DNA of 64,000 nucleotides from UTCFX2 sp002050125 (GTDB lineage: Bacteria; Chloroflexota; Anaerolineae; Anaerolineales; UBA4823): NCBI GenBank assembly GCA_027494035.1, contig JAOSJQ010000001.1, forward strand, positions 186,001 to 250,000. The letters are read 5' to 3'. The translations under genes and the position numbers were made by a program. Shown piece after piece: positions 35,740-44,575 of this stretch (its first letter is position 1; the number at the start of each line of letters is the position of its first letter). The notes under the pieces were generated by a model, which saw only the letters and a program-made list of their open reading frames with translations, ran no database searches and was not told the origin of the DNA.

Positions 35740-36438
35740 TCAGACGTTCAGCTTCAATTTCAATTGCTCTACCCGGTCTTGCAAACGCCCCAACCGGACA
35801 CGATGCCATAACAGATCAACAAAAATGACCGTGAAGGTTATGAGGCTAAAAAAAAACGTCTGCAGCATCAGCGGGGTCATATCAAACTGACCTTCCGCCC
35901 CGGGCTGGTTCGAGCCAATCACCACCGGATGAATACCCCTGAAAAGCCGCGCCGAGAAGAACGTGAGCGGCACGCTCAGGAAACCGAGGATTGCGTAAAT
36001 CGCTCCAAAACGAGCCCTGCGGTCGGGATCTTCAATTCCGGAACGCAGCATTAAATAGGCTGCATAGATCAAAATCATAATGGTCGCGGTGGTCAGGCGC
36101 GGATCCCAGGTCCACCAGGTGTTCCAAATCGGTCTAGCCCAGATCGATCCGGTGACGACATTGATAAATGAGAACACCAATCCGAGTTCCACAGACGCCA
36201 ACCCGACGATATCCCATTTGCGGTCCCCCGTCCGCAGCAAGATGATTCCGACAATCGCTGCCGTCAGGAAACTCAACATTCCGACCCAACCGGCTGCGAC
36301 ATGAAAATAGAATACTTTCTGAACCAAGCCCATCACAGCTTCAACCGGTGCATAGAAAAAAACCATCCCAGTCGCAATCAGCAGCATCACGACTGAAACG
36401 CCGTCCAAGATCGAGAGCAGTTTTGGTTTTGCCTCCAT
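35740..36438 (-). CDS. ccmC: Heme-handling protein CcmC
   Basis: 232 residues with six membrane helices and the tryptophan-rich heme motif TWWTWDPRLTT near residue 106. Histidines in FYFHVAAGW and GIHPVV flank it. It loads heme onto CcmE together with CcmAB. The C-terminal coiled tail (VRLGRLQDRVEQLKLKL) is a little longer than usual. Confidence 0.92.
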   Translation of the reverse strand: MEAKPKLLSILDGVSVVMLLIATGMVFFYAPVEAVMGLVQKVFYFHVAAGWVGMLSFLTAAIVGIILLRTGDRKWDIVGLASVELGLVFSFINVVTGSIWARPIWNTWWTWDPRLTTATIMILIYAAYLMLRSGIEDPDRRARFGAIYAILGFLSVPLTFFSARLFRGIHPVVIGSNQPGAEGQFDMTPLMLQTFFFSLITFTVIFVDLLWHRVRLGRLQDRVEQLKLKLNV

Positions 36439-36486
36439 ATATCCGTTCCTCCTATTTTTTTATGATCTTAAAGTGCGGAAGATCGA

Positions 36487-37221
36487 TTATTCCTCAACCA
36501 CGTAATCGAACACCATAAACGCCACTGCTAAGAAAATCAAATCGTACACAATCAGTAAGTTTAACCAGGGCCAAATCTCAGACATCTCCAGGCTTTGCAG
36601 GAAACCCGCGCTCGCCTTGACCGCCGCGATAAACAATGGGATCACAATTGGAAAGAGCAGGATCGGCAGCAGGACATCGCGCGTGCGGGTTTGGACTGCC
36701 ATGCTCGCCAAAAGCGTACCGACGGCAACGTATCCGATCGATCCCAGCAGTACAACAGCAATCAAGCCCGGGTTGAATAAATTGATGTTGTAAAGCAGGC
36801 TGTAGATTGGCAGCACAATCGCCTCGACGATGAGCATAAAGAATAAGTTGCTCAGCGCCTTGCCAAAGAAAATCGCGCTGCGATCAACCGGCGCCAGCAG
36901 CAGCCCATCCAGGCAGCCCCGATCTTTTTCCATCGCCATCGAACGGTTGAGACCAAGCGTTCCGGCGAACGCAAAAGTGACCCACAACACCCCGCTGGCT
37001 GCATTAAAGCGCGCGCGGGGATCTAATTCCAGGGCAAAGTTGAAGATCAAGATGACCAGCAGGGCAAAAACCAACATGCTGGTGAGCAACTCACGGCTGC
37101 GCAATTCGGCTGCCAGGTCCTTCCAGACGATTGCCCAAACCGTGCGCAAATAAAACGACGTGGGTTTTCTGATTACCGCCTTGGAAGGGCTTGTCGCAAT
37201 TTTGACTTCGCCGCCCATCAC
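36487..37221 (-). CDS. ccmB: Heme exporter subunit CcmB
   Basis: About 244 residues with six membrane helices. Typical CcmB segments are FAGTLGLNRSMAMEKDRGCL and LLLAPVDRSAIFFGKALSN. The start is GTG 37221 or the adjacent ATG 37218, both touching the ccmA stop. It is the membrane part of the CcmA-driven release of holo-CcmE. Confidence 0.92.
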   Translation of the reverse strand: MMGGEVKIATSPSKAVIRKPTSFYLRTVWAIVWKDLAAELRSRELLTSMLVFALLVILIFNFALELDPRARFNAASGVLWVTFAFAGTLGLNRSMAMEKDRGCLDGLLLAPVDRSAIFFGKALSNLFFMLIVEAIVLPIYSLLYNINLFNPGLIAVVLLGSIGYVAVGTLLASMAVQTRTRDVLLPILLFPIVIPLFIAAVKASAGFLQSLEMSEIWPWLNLLIVYDLIFLAVAFMVFDYVVEE

Positions 37222-37970
37222 ATCCGGATCCTTGAGGAGGGTTGCTCGGACGACACGCGGGCGGCGTCCTCCCTTATAGAGATCGACGCGCGATAAAAAT
37301 CGAGCAGCTTTGCCGCGGGCATTTCCGCCCGCCCGACTGAAGCCACAACCTTGCCGCGTGAAATGACGTCAAAGCGGCTGGCAAGATCGCCCGCCCGCGC
37401 CAAGTCGTGCGAAGTCATCACGACAGTGCGGCCGCGCGCCGCAACCTCCCGCAGGACGCCGTCCAGCATCACAGAAGCGTCTTGATCCAATCCGGTGTGC
37501 GGCTCGTCGAAGAGCATCACTTCCGGGTCATGCAACACCGCCCTGCCGATTGCCAGCCGTTGCTGCATCCCCCGCGAAAAAGTGCGGACGAGGTCCCGCC
37601 GCCGCAGCGAAAGACCAACCAGATCGAGCACTTCCCCGATGCGTTTCTCCGGCGCTCCGATCCCATACATTTTCCCGTAAAAACGCAGGTTCTCCTCGGC
37701 GGTCAGGTCTCCGTAGAGCAGCGGTTGGTGCGACACGACCCCGAGAATATGCCGAACTGCCGCCGCTTGTTGGGGCAGCCGGTAGCCGGCAATCCGCACC
37801 TCGCCCATTGCCGGGCGCGACAGCGAGGCAAGGATGCGCAGGAAGGTTGTCTTCCCGGCTCCATTGGGACCTAACAGGGCAACAAACTCCCCCGCCTGCA
37901 CTTGAAAGTCCAGGTCTTTTAACACGGTCTTCAGACCGAACCGCTTGACCAGTCCGCGAACCTCGATCAT
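37218..37970 (-). CDS. ccmA: Heme exporter ATPase CcmA
   Basis: A 250-residue ABC ATPase with Walker A GPNGAGKTT at about 35-43, signature FSRGMQQR and Walker B VMLFDEPHTGLD. The FSRGMQQR signature and the operon position point to CcmA. It hydrolyses ATP to release heme-loaded CcmE from CcmCD. It follows the diheme cytochrome gene by 7 bases. Confidence 0.9.
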   Translation of the reverse strand: MIEVRGLVKRFGLKTVLKDLDFQVQAGEFVALLGPNGAGKTTFLRILASLSRPAMGEVRIAGYRLPQQAAAVRHILGVVSHQPLLYGDLTAEENLRFYGKMYGIGAPEKRIGEVLDLVGLSLRRRDLVRTFSRGMQQRLAIGRAVLHDPEVMLFDEPHTGLDQDASVMLDGVLREVAARGRTVVMTSHDLARAGDLASRFDVISRGKVVASVGRAEMPAAKLLDFYRASISIREDAARVSSEQPSSRIRM

Positions 37971-37977
37971 TGCGCGT

Positions 37978-39897
37978 TCAATCCTGCCGATCCATTAACT
38001 CGCTCAGACGAGTTTTCAATTCCCCCCGCCGCTGTAGATAAGCCTCATCCGGCAATTGACCTTCTCGATATAGGTCATCCAGCGCCAGAATGGCGTCCAT
38101 CACATCTTCGGGTTTTTCAATTTTCGCAGCTTGTGGTCTTGCTGGAACTGCGCCGCGGGGTTGTTCGGACCGATTGCGCATGTACATCCAAACGCCCAGC
38201 AGGATCATCACGATGCCCAATGCGCCAACGCCGATGATCAGATTTCTTCTCGAGTCGGCTGCTGAGGTCTCCACACCTGCGGGTGCTCTGCCGGTGACGG
38301 TGAGCGAAAGCTCTTCGTTCCGCGCTAACCCACCGCCGCTATACATGTGATACTGAACTCCCTGGACGTTCCGCCCACCCGCGTCCTGGATTTGATCGCT
38401 TTTTACTTTGATAGTCTCTTCGGGCACCAGGATCACAATCGCATTGGTGTCCAGAGGCATCTTGCGGTTCAGCACGAGTTTGCGATCGTAGGGCATGTTA
38501 TAAGAGAATAGCACCTGGTAGGCGCCCGAACCGGGACGGACAGGCGTTGTGTCGGCAAACCCATCCTCGGTCTTTACGTAGCGCCCACCAAGCTCTCCGT
38601 CTTGAAACTCCAGGTCGCTCGCCTCTTTCGGCAATGAAAAGTCGAGAACCGGGTCGCCGGCAGCCGGCGCGGCAACCGTCTGGTCAGTCAGGTTCGAGAT
38701 GATGTACAGTTCAACCACCCGGACTGTTTTTTCGTCCAGAAACTCGAAGAAATAGTGCAAACGATCGATCGATAGATTTGAAGTATCGCTTGTTGTATCG
38801 AAAATCTCGATTGGCAGATTGACCTCAAGATTCTGCGGATTGGCGGCGACCAACTCGGAAGTGTACACCACCCCGCCATGATCAATACTCGCCACGAAGG
38901 ACAACCCGGGTGCAATATTTACCTCATCGAACGAAAATGTGCTATCTTCGGTGATCTGGGCAGTGGCAGTGTACACAAGCTGCATTTGATCAAACACATG
39001 CAGCATTACCTCAGTTCCCACTGGCGCCCCGCCGCCAGATCGATTCACCACCAGCCCCGAGACAGAACCTGAACTCGTTTCATCAATCTGATCTTGGTCC
39101 CCTTCCAGCGCCAGCGGTTCAGATGACTCTGTAGCTTTGGCTGATGGAGGTTGTGTCGCGGATGCAGTTGGATATGTCTGCCCGAAGCCAAGCGACGTCA
39201 GATACTCAGTCAACGCCCAGATGTCGCCATCAGCCAGCTTGTCTCCAAACGCTGGCATGCCCGCAGAAACGCCAGCCTTAATCGCATGATAGAAATCCGC
39301 CTGCGACTTGCCAGCCGCGGTCTCCAACCGGGAGAAATCGGGCATGGAAATCCCATCAGCCTGGGAGCCATCCCCTTTTCCACCCGGACCATGGCATTCA
39401 GTACAATTCTTACGATACAGGCTGGCGCCCCGCTCAACGGTCTCCGCGGTGCTCGAAAGGGAATAGAGGTAAGCAACTACATCCCAGCGCTGCCGGTCAG
39501 TCAGGCTTTTGAACGGCGGCATATTGCGCTCCATATTCCCATTGGTAACAATGTTAAACCAGCGCGTCGGAGACGCTTGCCGCGCCAACTCTCCCGTTCC
39601 GATGGGCGGAACCGGGCTGGGAAGGTTCATCGACAACGATCCATCGCCCAACCCCGACTCCCCATGACAAGGCGCACACTTTTCCGCGTATATCGCCTCG
39701 CCCGCAACGGGATCGGGCGGCACCAGCGGATAAATAGGGGTAGGGGTTACTTCCGCCTGAACAGGCTCAGCCGGCTGTTGTTGATACCCCGGCGGTGGGG
39801 TTACATCGGCTGCCAGGGTTAAGTTACACCCCGAAAGCCCGAGAGCGCCAAACAGCATTACAACCAGTGCAATATGCTTCACAATATTCTTTGCCAA
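37978..39897 (-). CDS. Diheme c-type cytochrome with membrane anchor and cytoplasmic tail
   Basis: 639 residues. A lipobox (GLSGCNL) is followed by two cytochrome c domains with CAPCH near residue 74 and CTECH near 165. Distal Met candidates lie in RNMPPFK and GMPAFGDK. A Thr/Ser-rich linker, two beta-rich domains (about 280-540), one membrane helix (about 566-585) and an acidic C-terminal tail (DVMDAILALDDLYREGQLPD) follow. The tail resembles short-helix dimerising tails of membrane proteins. It sits inside the ccm operon, so it may be a Ccm substrate made with its maturation system, or a redox sensor. Confidence 0.82.
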   Translation of the reverse strand: MAKNIVKHIALVVMLFGALGLSGCNLTLAADVTPPPGYQQQPAEPVQAEVTPTPIYPLVPPDPVAGEAIYAEKCAPCHGESGLGDGSLSMNLPSPVPPIGTGELARQASPTRWFNIVTNGNMERNMPPFKSLTDRQRWDVVAYLYSLSSTAETVERGASLYRKNCTECHGPGGKGDGSQADGISMPDFSRLETAAGKSQADFYHAIKAGVSAGMPAFGDKLADGDIWALTEYLTSLGFGQTYPTASATQPPSAKATESSEPLALEGDQDQIDETSSGSVSGLVVNRSGGGAPVGTEVMLHVFDQMQLVYTATAQITEDSTFSFDEVNIAPGLSFVASIDHGGVVYTSELVAANPQNLEVNLPIEIFDTTSDTSNLSIDRLHYFFEFLDEKTVRVVELYIISNLTDQTVAAPAAGDPVLDFSLPKEASDLEFQDGELGGRYVKTEDGFADTTPVRPGSGAYQVLFSYNMPYDRKLVLNRKMPLDTNAIVILVPEETIKVKSDQIQDAGGRNVQGVQYHMYSGGGLARNEELSLTVTGRAPAGVETSAADSRRNLIIGVGALGIVMILLGVWMYMRNRSEQPRGAVPARPQAAKIEKPEDVMDAILALDDLYREGQLPDEAYLQRRGELKTRLSELMDRQD

Positions 39898-39926
39898 TCC
39901 AAGAGTAGTCTGGTCTGGAAATCAAT

Positions 39927-40496
39927 TTAGGGCGATTTTGCGCCACATTTGGGGCAAAAGCGATCCGACTTCTGCAGCGGACCACCGCATTTGGGGCAAA
40001 AGCCAGCCGCCTTATCTTGACGCGCCCGGCGCCGGCTGGCAAGCAGGACCTCCAGATCGTCATCAGGCGCCGCCACAACAGAACCTGCCACCCGAGAAGA
40101 CGATCCGTTCCAATGATTGCCGGCTTGCGCAGACGCCAGAGCGGCTTCAGACTGGCGAACGGCGATGGCAGATTCTAGCCTCTCTTCGAACAAACCTTGG
40201 CTGTCAGCAGACTCCAGGGCGTCCAACTGGCGAAGCAGGTTTGCGCCATGCTGCATGAGGCGCGCCCGCTGCTCTGGATAGTCCTCTTGCGGAATCTTCC
40301 CCAATTCATGGTCGAATTCCAGTTCTCTCAAGGTGTTGATCAGGCGATCGCGTTCCGCCAAAAGGGCTGAGCGCTCGTGGTCGATCTGATTGTTTTGGAG
40401 CGCTTCGGGGTTATGCTTCTCGATGATCGGGCGACCGACAAATATGATAACCAGCAGAAGTAAAGCCAGGATCAGGAAAATGGAGCCAATTCCCAT
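39927..40496 (-). CDS. Membrane-anchored zinc-ribbon protein (CcmI-like N-terminus)
   Basis: 189 residues: one N-terminal membrane helix (about 3-22), a charged helical region (40-100, ERDRLINTLRELEFDHELGK) similar to the start of CcmI/CycH, and a C-terminal zinc ribbon FCPKCG-x9-FCPKCG. The helix pattern ALLAERDRLINTLRELEFD is typical of short proteins between ccmG and a cytochrome in such operons. A role in apocytochrome handling is inferred. Confidence 0.72.
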   Translation of the reverse strand: MGIGSIFLILALLLLVIIFVGRPIIEKHNPEALQNNQIDHERSALLAERDRLINTLRELEFDHELGKIPQEDYPEQRARLMQHGANLLRQLDALESADSQGLFEERLESAIAVRQSEAALASAQAGNHWNGSSSRVAGSVVAAPDDDLEVLLASRRRARQDKAAGFCPKCGGPLQKSDRFCPKCGAKSP

Positions 40497-40501
40497 ATTT
40501 T

Positions 40502-41068
40502 TTATCTCTCCATCGCCGCATCGACGACCTGGCGGATTTCTTCGACAGATCGAAACGGACTGATCTTCACATGAGTCAGAATCCCATTGCGATCGATGAT
40601 ATAAGTCTCCGGAACGCCCGTAGCGCGAAAGGCATGATAAATTTTCGTCCCCAGGTCTGGTCCGTTTGGATAGGTGATTTGGAATTTATCAAGATATTCA
40701 AAGGATTTTTTATCCGTATCGGTCCAAGCCACACCCAGAAAGACGACCGACCCGTCGGGTTCATAGTACCGCCAGGCGGCTTCCAAATCGGCGGCTTCTT
40801 GCTCACAAGGTTTGCACCAGGAAGCCCAGATGTTCAAGACAACCACTTTTCCCCGCAAGTCTTCAGAATTAATCACCCGCCCATCGAATGTGGTGAGCGT
40901 GAAAGCGGGCGCTTTTTCGCCAACTTTCATCTGACCTTTTTGAGCATTAATTAATCCGAGGAGTAAGAGGAAAAGTAACGCCGCCAGCCCCGCCCAAGCA
41001 AGAATGCGCCCCCATCGGGGGCGGCTGCGTTCCGGCTTTTGAGTATCGGTTAAATTTTCTTGTTCCAT
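40502..41068 (-). CDS. ccmG: Thiol-disulfide oxidoreductase CcmG/TlpA family
   Basis: 188 residues with an N-terminal membrane anchor (about 25-43) and a thioredoxin fold carrying WASWCKPC near residue 83. The cis-Pro segment GVPETYIIDRNG also fits. It reduces the CXXCH cysteines of apocytochromes outside the membrane. It lies 10 bases downstream of ccmH. Confidence 0.9.
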   Translation of the reverse strand: MEQENLTDTQKPERSRPRWGRILAWAGLAALLFLLLLGLINAQKGQMKVGEKAPAFTLTTFDGRVINSEDLRGKVVVLNIWASWCKPCEQEAADLEAAWRYYEPDGSVVFLGVAWTDTDKKSFEYLDKFQITYPNGPDLGTKIYHAFRATGVPETYIIDRNGILTHVKISPFRSVEEIRQVVDAAMER

Positions 41069-41078
41069 CTTTTTATTC

Positions 41079-41570
41079 CTAAGGTTTACGCAGTTCTTCT
41101 TCTAGCCGATCCAGATAGGGATCCGATTTGTCGGCTTCGCTATCCGCGTCCTTTACGACTGGTTCAGAAGCTGGAGCGGTCCAGCTCTTAAATGCGCGAA
41201 AAAGGATATACGCGCCAGCCAAAAACGCAAGCGGCGGCATGATATAGATCAGCCAGTTGAGACCGCGCGGCGGAGGTTCGGCAAGCACCCGATCGCCAAA
41301 CCGATCAACGAAATAGGCGCGGATCTGCTGTTCGCTCCAGCCATCAGCCAGTTTGTCCCGGATCAGTTCCCGCCACTCGGCGCAAGCCTTGGTTGGGCAG
41401 ACGTCCAATGGGGTGTTCTCACAGACCGGGCAATACATATCCCTGGCAAGCGCGTTGACCTGATCATCCGTCACCGGCAGCGGGGTTGGCGGGGCGTCTT
41501 GAGCCAAAGCCACGCTGGACCACATCAGAGTCATCCAGGCAGGAAAAATCAAGAGGCGCCAGAACTTCAT
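41079..41570 (-). CDS. ccmH: CcmH/CcmL-type cytochrome c maturation protein
   Basis: With ATG 41570 (MKFWRLLIFPAW) the protein has 163 residues: a signal peptide ending near SVALAQ, a three-helix thiol domain, one membrane helix and a cytoplasmic tail. The usual LRCxxCQ motif is replaced by MYCPVCENTPLDVC, with a further pair around CPTKACAEWR. There are four cysteines rather than two. The remaining helices (RELIRDKLADGWSEQQIRAY) match CcmH. It presents apocytochrome to CcmF. The upstream in-frame extension overlaps ccmF and is rejected. Confidence 0.88.
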   Translation of the reverse strand: MKFWRLLIFPAWMTLMWSSVALAQDAPPTPLPVTDDQVNALARDMYCPVCENTPLDVCPTKACAEWRELIRDKLADGWSEQQIRAYFVDRFGDRVLAEPPPRGLNWLIYIMPPLAFLAGAYILFRAFKSWTAPASEPVVKDADSEADKSDPYLDRLEEELRKP

Positions 41571-41578
41571 CTTTCCGC

Positions 41579-43648
41579 TCAATTCATTAAGCCTCCGCCG
41601 GCGCGGCAGCGCGCCTGCGCTTCCGGGCAGTCGCCAGCTCCGGGTTCGTTGTCGGGCCAGGCAGCAACGAGCGTCCCAAGAATGAAAACGAACCCGCCCA
41701 GCCAGAGCCAGTTCACGAGTGGATTGACAAAGACCTTGAATGTCGCCCCTTGTGATGAGATCGGAAGCCAATCCACTAGAATGATGTACAGATCGTCCTC
41801 CCAGGTGCTACGTACGCCCGGGATCGTCACTGGCTGCTGCGATTCGAAGAAGAAGTCGCGCCTTGGATATAGCTCTCCGACATTCTTGCCATTCTTTTCG
41901 ACGTTCACGACCGCTCTAGTAACATTTCTCCCGTCAGGGGTATCAAAAGAAGACAGCGATTGATACGTAATTTTGTAACCCTCGAAGGAGATCGAACCGC
42001 CAGCGGGAACTGTGCCTTGAGTTTCCTTTTGGAACATTTCCATACCGATGATGCCAATCGCCATCAGCACCACGCCTAGATGGATAATATACCCGCCATA
42101 GCGGCGGCGATTTCTGGCGATCATATTCGCCAACGCAACCGGCAGAGCTTCCCCCTGGGTTCGGCGCCGCGCCATCATCCCCCGCCAAAATTCGTACAGG
42201 GTCACAAAAGCAACCAACGCTACCAGGAAGAACCCCAGCAGGGCAGCCCAACTACGGATGCCCAAAGCCAACGGCGCCCCGATCCCGACCAAAGCCGCCA
42301 GGATCGTCGGCTTCCAGATGGCGCGGCCGAGGGTTTTCGCCGTCGAATGCCTCCAGGCTGAGAGAGGCGCAATCCCCATTAGCAGCAGCAACCCCGCAAA
42401 AAGCGGTGCAGTCGCCCGTTCGTAGAAGGGGGGACCCACGGTGACTTTCTGGTTGGTCACCAGTTCCGAGACCAGGGGAAAGATCACTCCCCAAAAACAG
42501 ACCACCAGAATCCCCATAAAAAGCAGATTGTTCAGCAAGAACAACGCTTCGCGCGAGAGCAGGGAAGTCATCGTGCCTTCTGATTTAAGATCATCCCAGC
42601 GCCGCAACAGCAAATACAGCGAACCGACGAACGTCAGTACGATGAAACCGAAGAACAACGGACCAATCGCGCTTGCCGCAAAAGCGTGAACGGAAGATAA
42701 AACCCCGGAGCGGGTCAGGAAGGTGCCAAAGATCACCAGCGAATAGGTCAAGATGATCAGGACCATGTTCCAGTGTTTGAGCAGTCCCCGTTTTTCCTGG
42801 ATCATGACGGAATGCAGGAATGCGGTGCCCGTAAGCCAGGGCATAAAGGCGGAGATTTCTACCGGATCCCACCCCCAATAACCGCCCCAGCCGAGCACAT
42901 CGTAAGCCCAGCGACCACCAATGATCAATCCCAGTGAAAGGAAAAGCCAGGCGATCAGGGTCCAGCGCCGAGTAATGCGAATCCAGCGGTCGTCCGTGCG
43001 TCCGGTGATCAGGGCAGCGATCGCAAATGCGTAGGGGATGACAAACGCCACAAACCCAAGATAGAGCGTCGGCGGGTGCAGCGTCATCCCGGGGTGGCGT
43101 AGAAACGGGTTCAGACCCTGACCATCGCGCAAAGAAGCCAGCACCCCTCCAGCCGGCTGGAACAGCGCCGCGATGAATTGACCGTCGGGCATTCTCCAGA
43201 TGCGCGCAAAGGGGTTTTCAAAGAAAAGGATCAGACTGACAAAGAACATGAGCGTGACCAAAGAGACAACGATCACCCAAGGTAAAAACTCTCGATCCCG
43301 ATCCCATTTCCGCAATGTGACTGCGGACGCAAAAGCCGACATCAGCCAGGACCAGAAAACCAGCGAGCCAGCTTGCGCGCCCCACAGCGCCGTTACCTTG
43401 AGGTAGGTTGGCATACTGTTGCTGGTCACCCGGGTTACAAACTCGAACTCATAGTGACCATTGACCAACAAATAGATTAAGCTGAGGGCTGAGATACTGA
43501 TTAATGGGAAGGTGAGCAGCATCGCGAGGCGAGCGCTCTCAATCCATTCCGCTTTTGATTTTAATCCGCCGTAGATTGCGGCGACCGTACCATAAATCGA
43601 GACCACCAATGTGATGGCGAGCGCTCCAAGACCAAGATCTGCAATCAT
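41579..43648 (-). CDS. ccmF: Heme lyase CcmF
   Basis: 689 residues with about 14-15 membrane helices and the WWD heme motif WGGYWGWDPVEISAFMPWLT. Other features are LHPPTLYLGF near residue 190 and a periplasmic domain near the C-terminus (GSISFEGYKITYQ). It ligates heme from CcmE to apocytochromes. It follows ccmE by 7 bases. NrfE is the related alternative, but a full ccm operon favours CcmF. Confidence 0.94.
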   Translation of the reverse strand: MIADLGLGALAITLVVSIYGTVAAIYGGLKSKAEWIESARLAMLLTFPLISISALSLIYLLVNGHYEFEFVTRVTSNSMPTYLKVTALWGAQAGSLVFWSWLMSAFASAVTLRKWDRDREFLPWVIVVSLVTLMFFVSLILFFENPFARIWRMPDGQFIAALFQPAGGVLASLRDGQGLNPFLRHPGMTLHPPTLYLGFVAFVIPYAFAIAALITGRTDDRWIRITRRWTLIAWLFLSLGLIIGGRWAYDVLGWGGYWGWDPVEISAFMPWLTGTAFLHSVMIQEKRGLLKHWNMVLIILTYSLVIFGTFLTRSGVLSSVHAFAASAIGPLFFGFIVLTFVGSLYLLLRRWDDLKSEGTMTSLLSREALFLLNNLLFMGILVVCFWGVIFPLVSELVTNQKVTVGPPFYERATAPLFAGLLLLMGIAPLSAWRHSTAKTLGRAIWKPTILAALVGIGAPLALGIRSWAALLGFFLVALVAFVTLYEFWRGMMARRRTQGEALPVALANMIARNRRRYGGYIIHLGVVLMAIGIIGMEMFQKETQGTVPAGGSISFEGYKITYQSLSSFDTPDGRNVTRAVVNVEKNGKNVGELYPRRDFFFESQQPVTIPGVRSTWEDDLYIILVDWLPISSQGATFKVFVNPLVNWLWLGGFVFILGTLVAAWPDNEPGAGDCPEAQARCRAGGGLMN

Positions 43649-43655
43649 AATATCT

Positions 43656-44165
43656 CTACTCTGCCTGGTCTGGCAGCGCCTCTTCGTATTTCGTAGGGCA
43701 TTTTAGCAGCAGCTCATCGGCGTGAAAAATGCCGTCGTTCCCGACCTTTCCGGTGAGAATTGCTTGAGCCTCGTCGCGGAGCAGATCCGGTTTCGGACCG
43801 TTGTAAATAACCGTCAGGGTCCGGTTGTTTTGATCAACGACTGCGTCATGCAGTACCTTTGCCAACCCACCCTGCGCCTCGATTTCTTTATTATCTCCGG
43901 GTATATTGGCTATCGTGAAAGTCAGGTTCAATGTCTGCGGATCAAATTGAATTGAATCGCCGATCACCGCGCCCGAGATGCGCAGATCTCGGTTCTGCAC
44001 TTCGGCGCCCTTGGAATAAATCTCATCAACGGTCAAGAAATATTGAGCGTTTGCATGAGTTGAGGAAACAATCAAGTAAACAATGGCAGCAACAATCAAC
44101 AATCCGCCGATTAAAAACTTCATTTTCCCAGCGGATTGGTGATCCACTGCTAATGTCTGCTCCAT
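43656..44165 (-). CDS. ccmE: Heme chaperone CcmE, CXXXY type
   Basis: 169 residues with one N-terminal membrane helix (about 16-34) and the CcmE OB-fold (YFLTVDEIYSKGAEVQNRDL, then RISGAVIGDSI). The heme-binding tail is KCPTKY (Cys156, Tyr160). Classical CcmE uses His in HxxxY. The Cys variant is known in Desulfovibrio-like and archaeal systems, which often lack CcmH and CcmG, but both are present here. It is the first gene of the operon. Confidence 0.9.
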   Translation of the reverse strand: MEQTLAVDHQSAGKMKFLIGGLLIVAAIVYLIVSSTHANAQYFLTVDEIYSKGAEVQNRDLRISGAVIGDSIQFDPQTLNLTFTIANIPGDNKEIEAQGGLAKVLHDAVVDQNNRTLTVIYNGPKPDLLRDEAQAILTGKVGNDGIFHADELLLKCPTKYEEALPDQAE

Positions 44166-44575
44166 CTTTCAACCTCCGATTTGTTTGATGGTCATTTAGG
44201 GCCACAATAAACTGAGTTGGATTGACTGTAATTCAAAGCAAGGAAATTCTGGCATAGCAAGATTAATTCAGGCTGAGATAGTATGAATAAACTAATTAGA
44301 ATGTGTTAAGAATTCGTTAAGTGGTCTTTTCCTATCGGGAATGGTTGATTTTTCGAGAAAGATCGCCGCGGTGTGATTACGATTGAAATTAATTGTGTAC
44401 TAATCTTAGGTAAATTATAGTAGAATAGCCGTGGCTATTTGCCCAACTTTACAATGAATGCGCTTGTTTTATCCGTGATTGGTTGGAGTAAATTCTCACC
44501 CTGCAATCAATCTCCTGCTTGTGTTTTCAGTTCCGCCTGTGAAGCGGCAAATAAATCAAAAAGGACAAGCGAAAC
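44166..44575. promoter_or_regulatory. 410-base divergent intergenic region between ccmE and the multiheme island
   Basis: No gene is visible. The stretch is AT-rich. It holds two GTTAAG repeats in direct orientation with an 11-base period (44305-44310 and 44316-44321), the spacing expected for tandem binding by an OmpR/PhoB-type regulator. It also holds an inverted repeat AATAGCC-GT-GGCTATT (44424-44439) overlapping a TAGAAT -10-like sequence (44421-44426) on the plus strand. It therefore probably contains both divergent promoters and their control sites. Confidence 0.5.
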
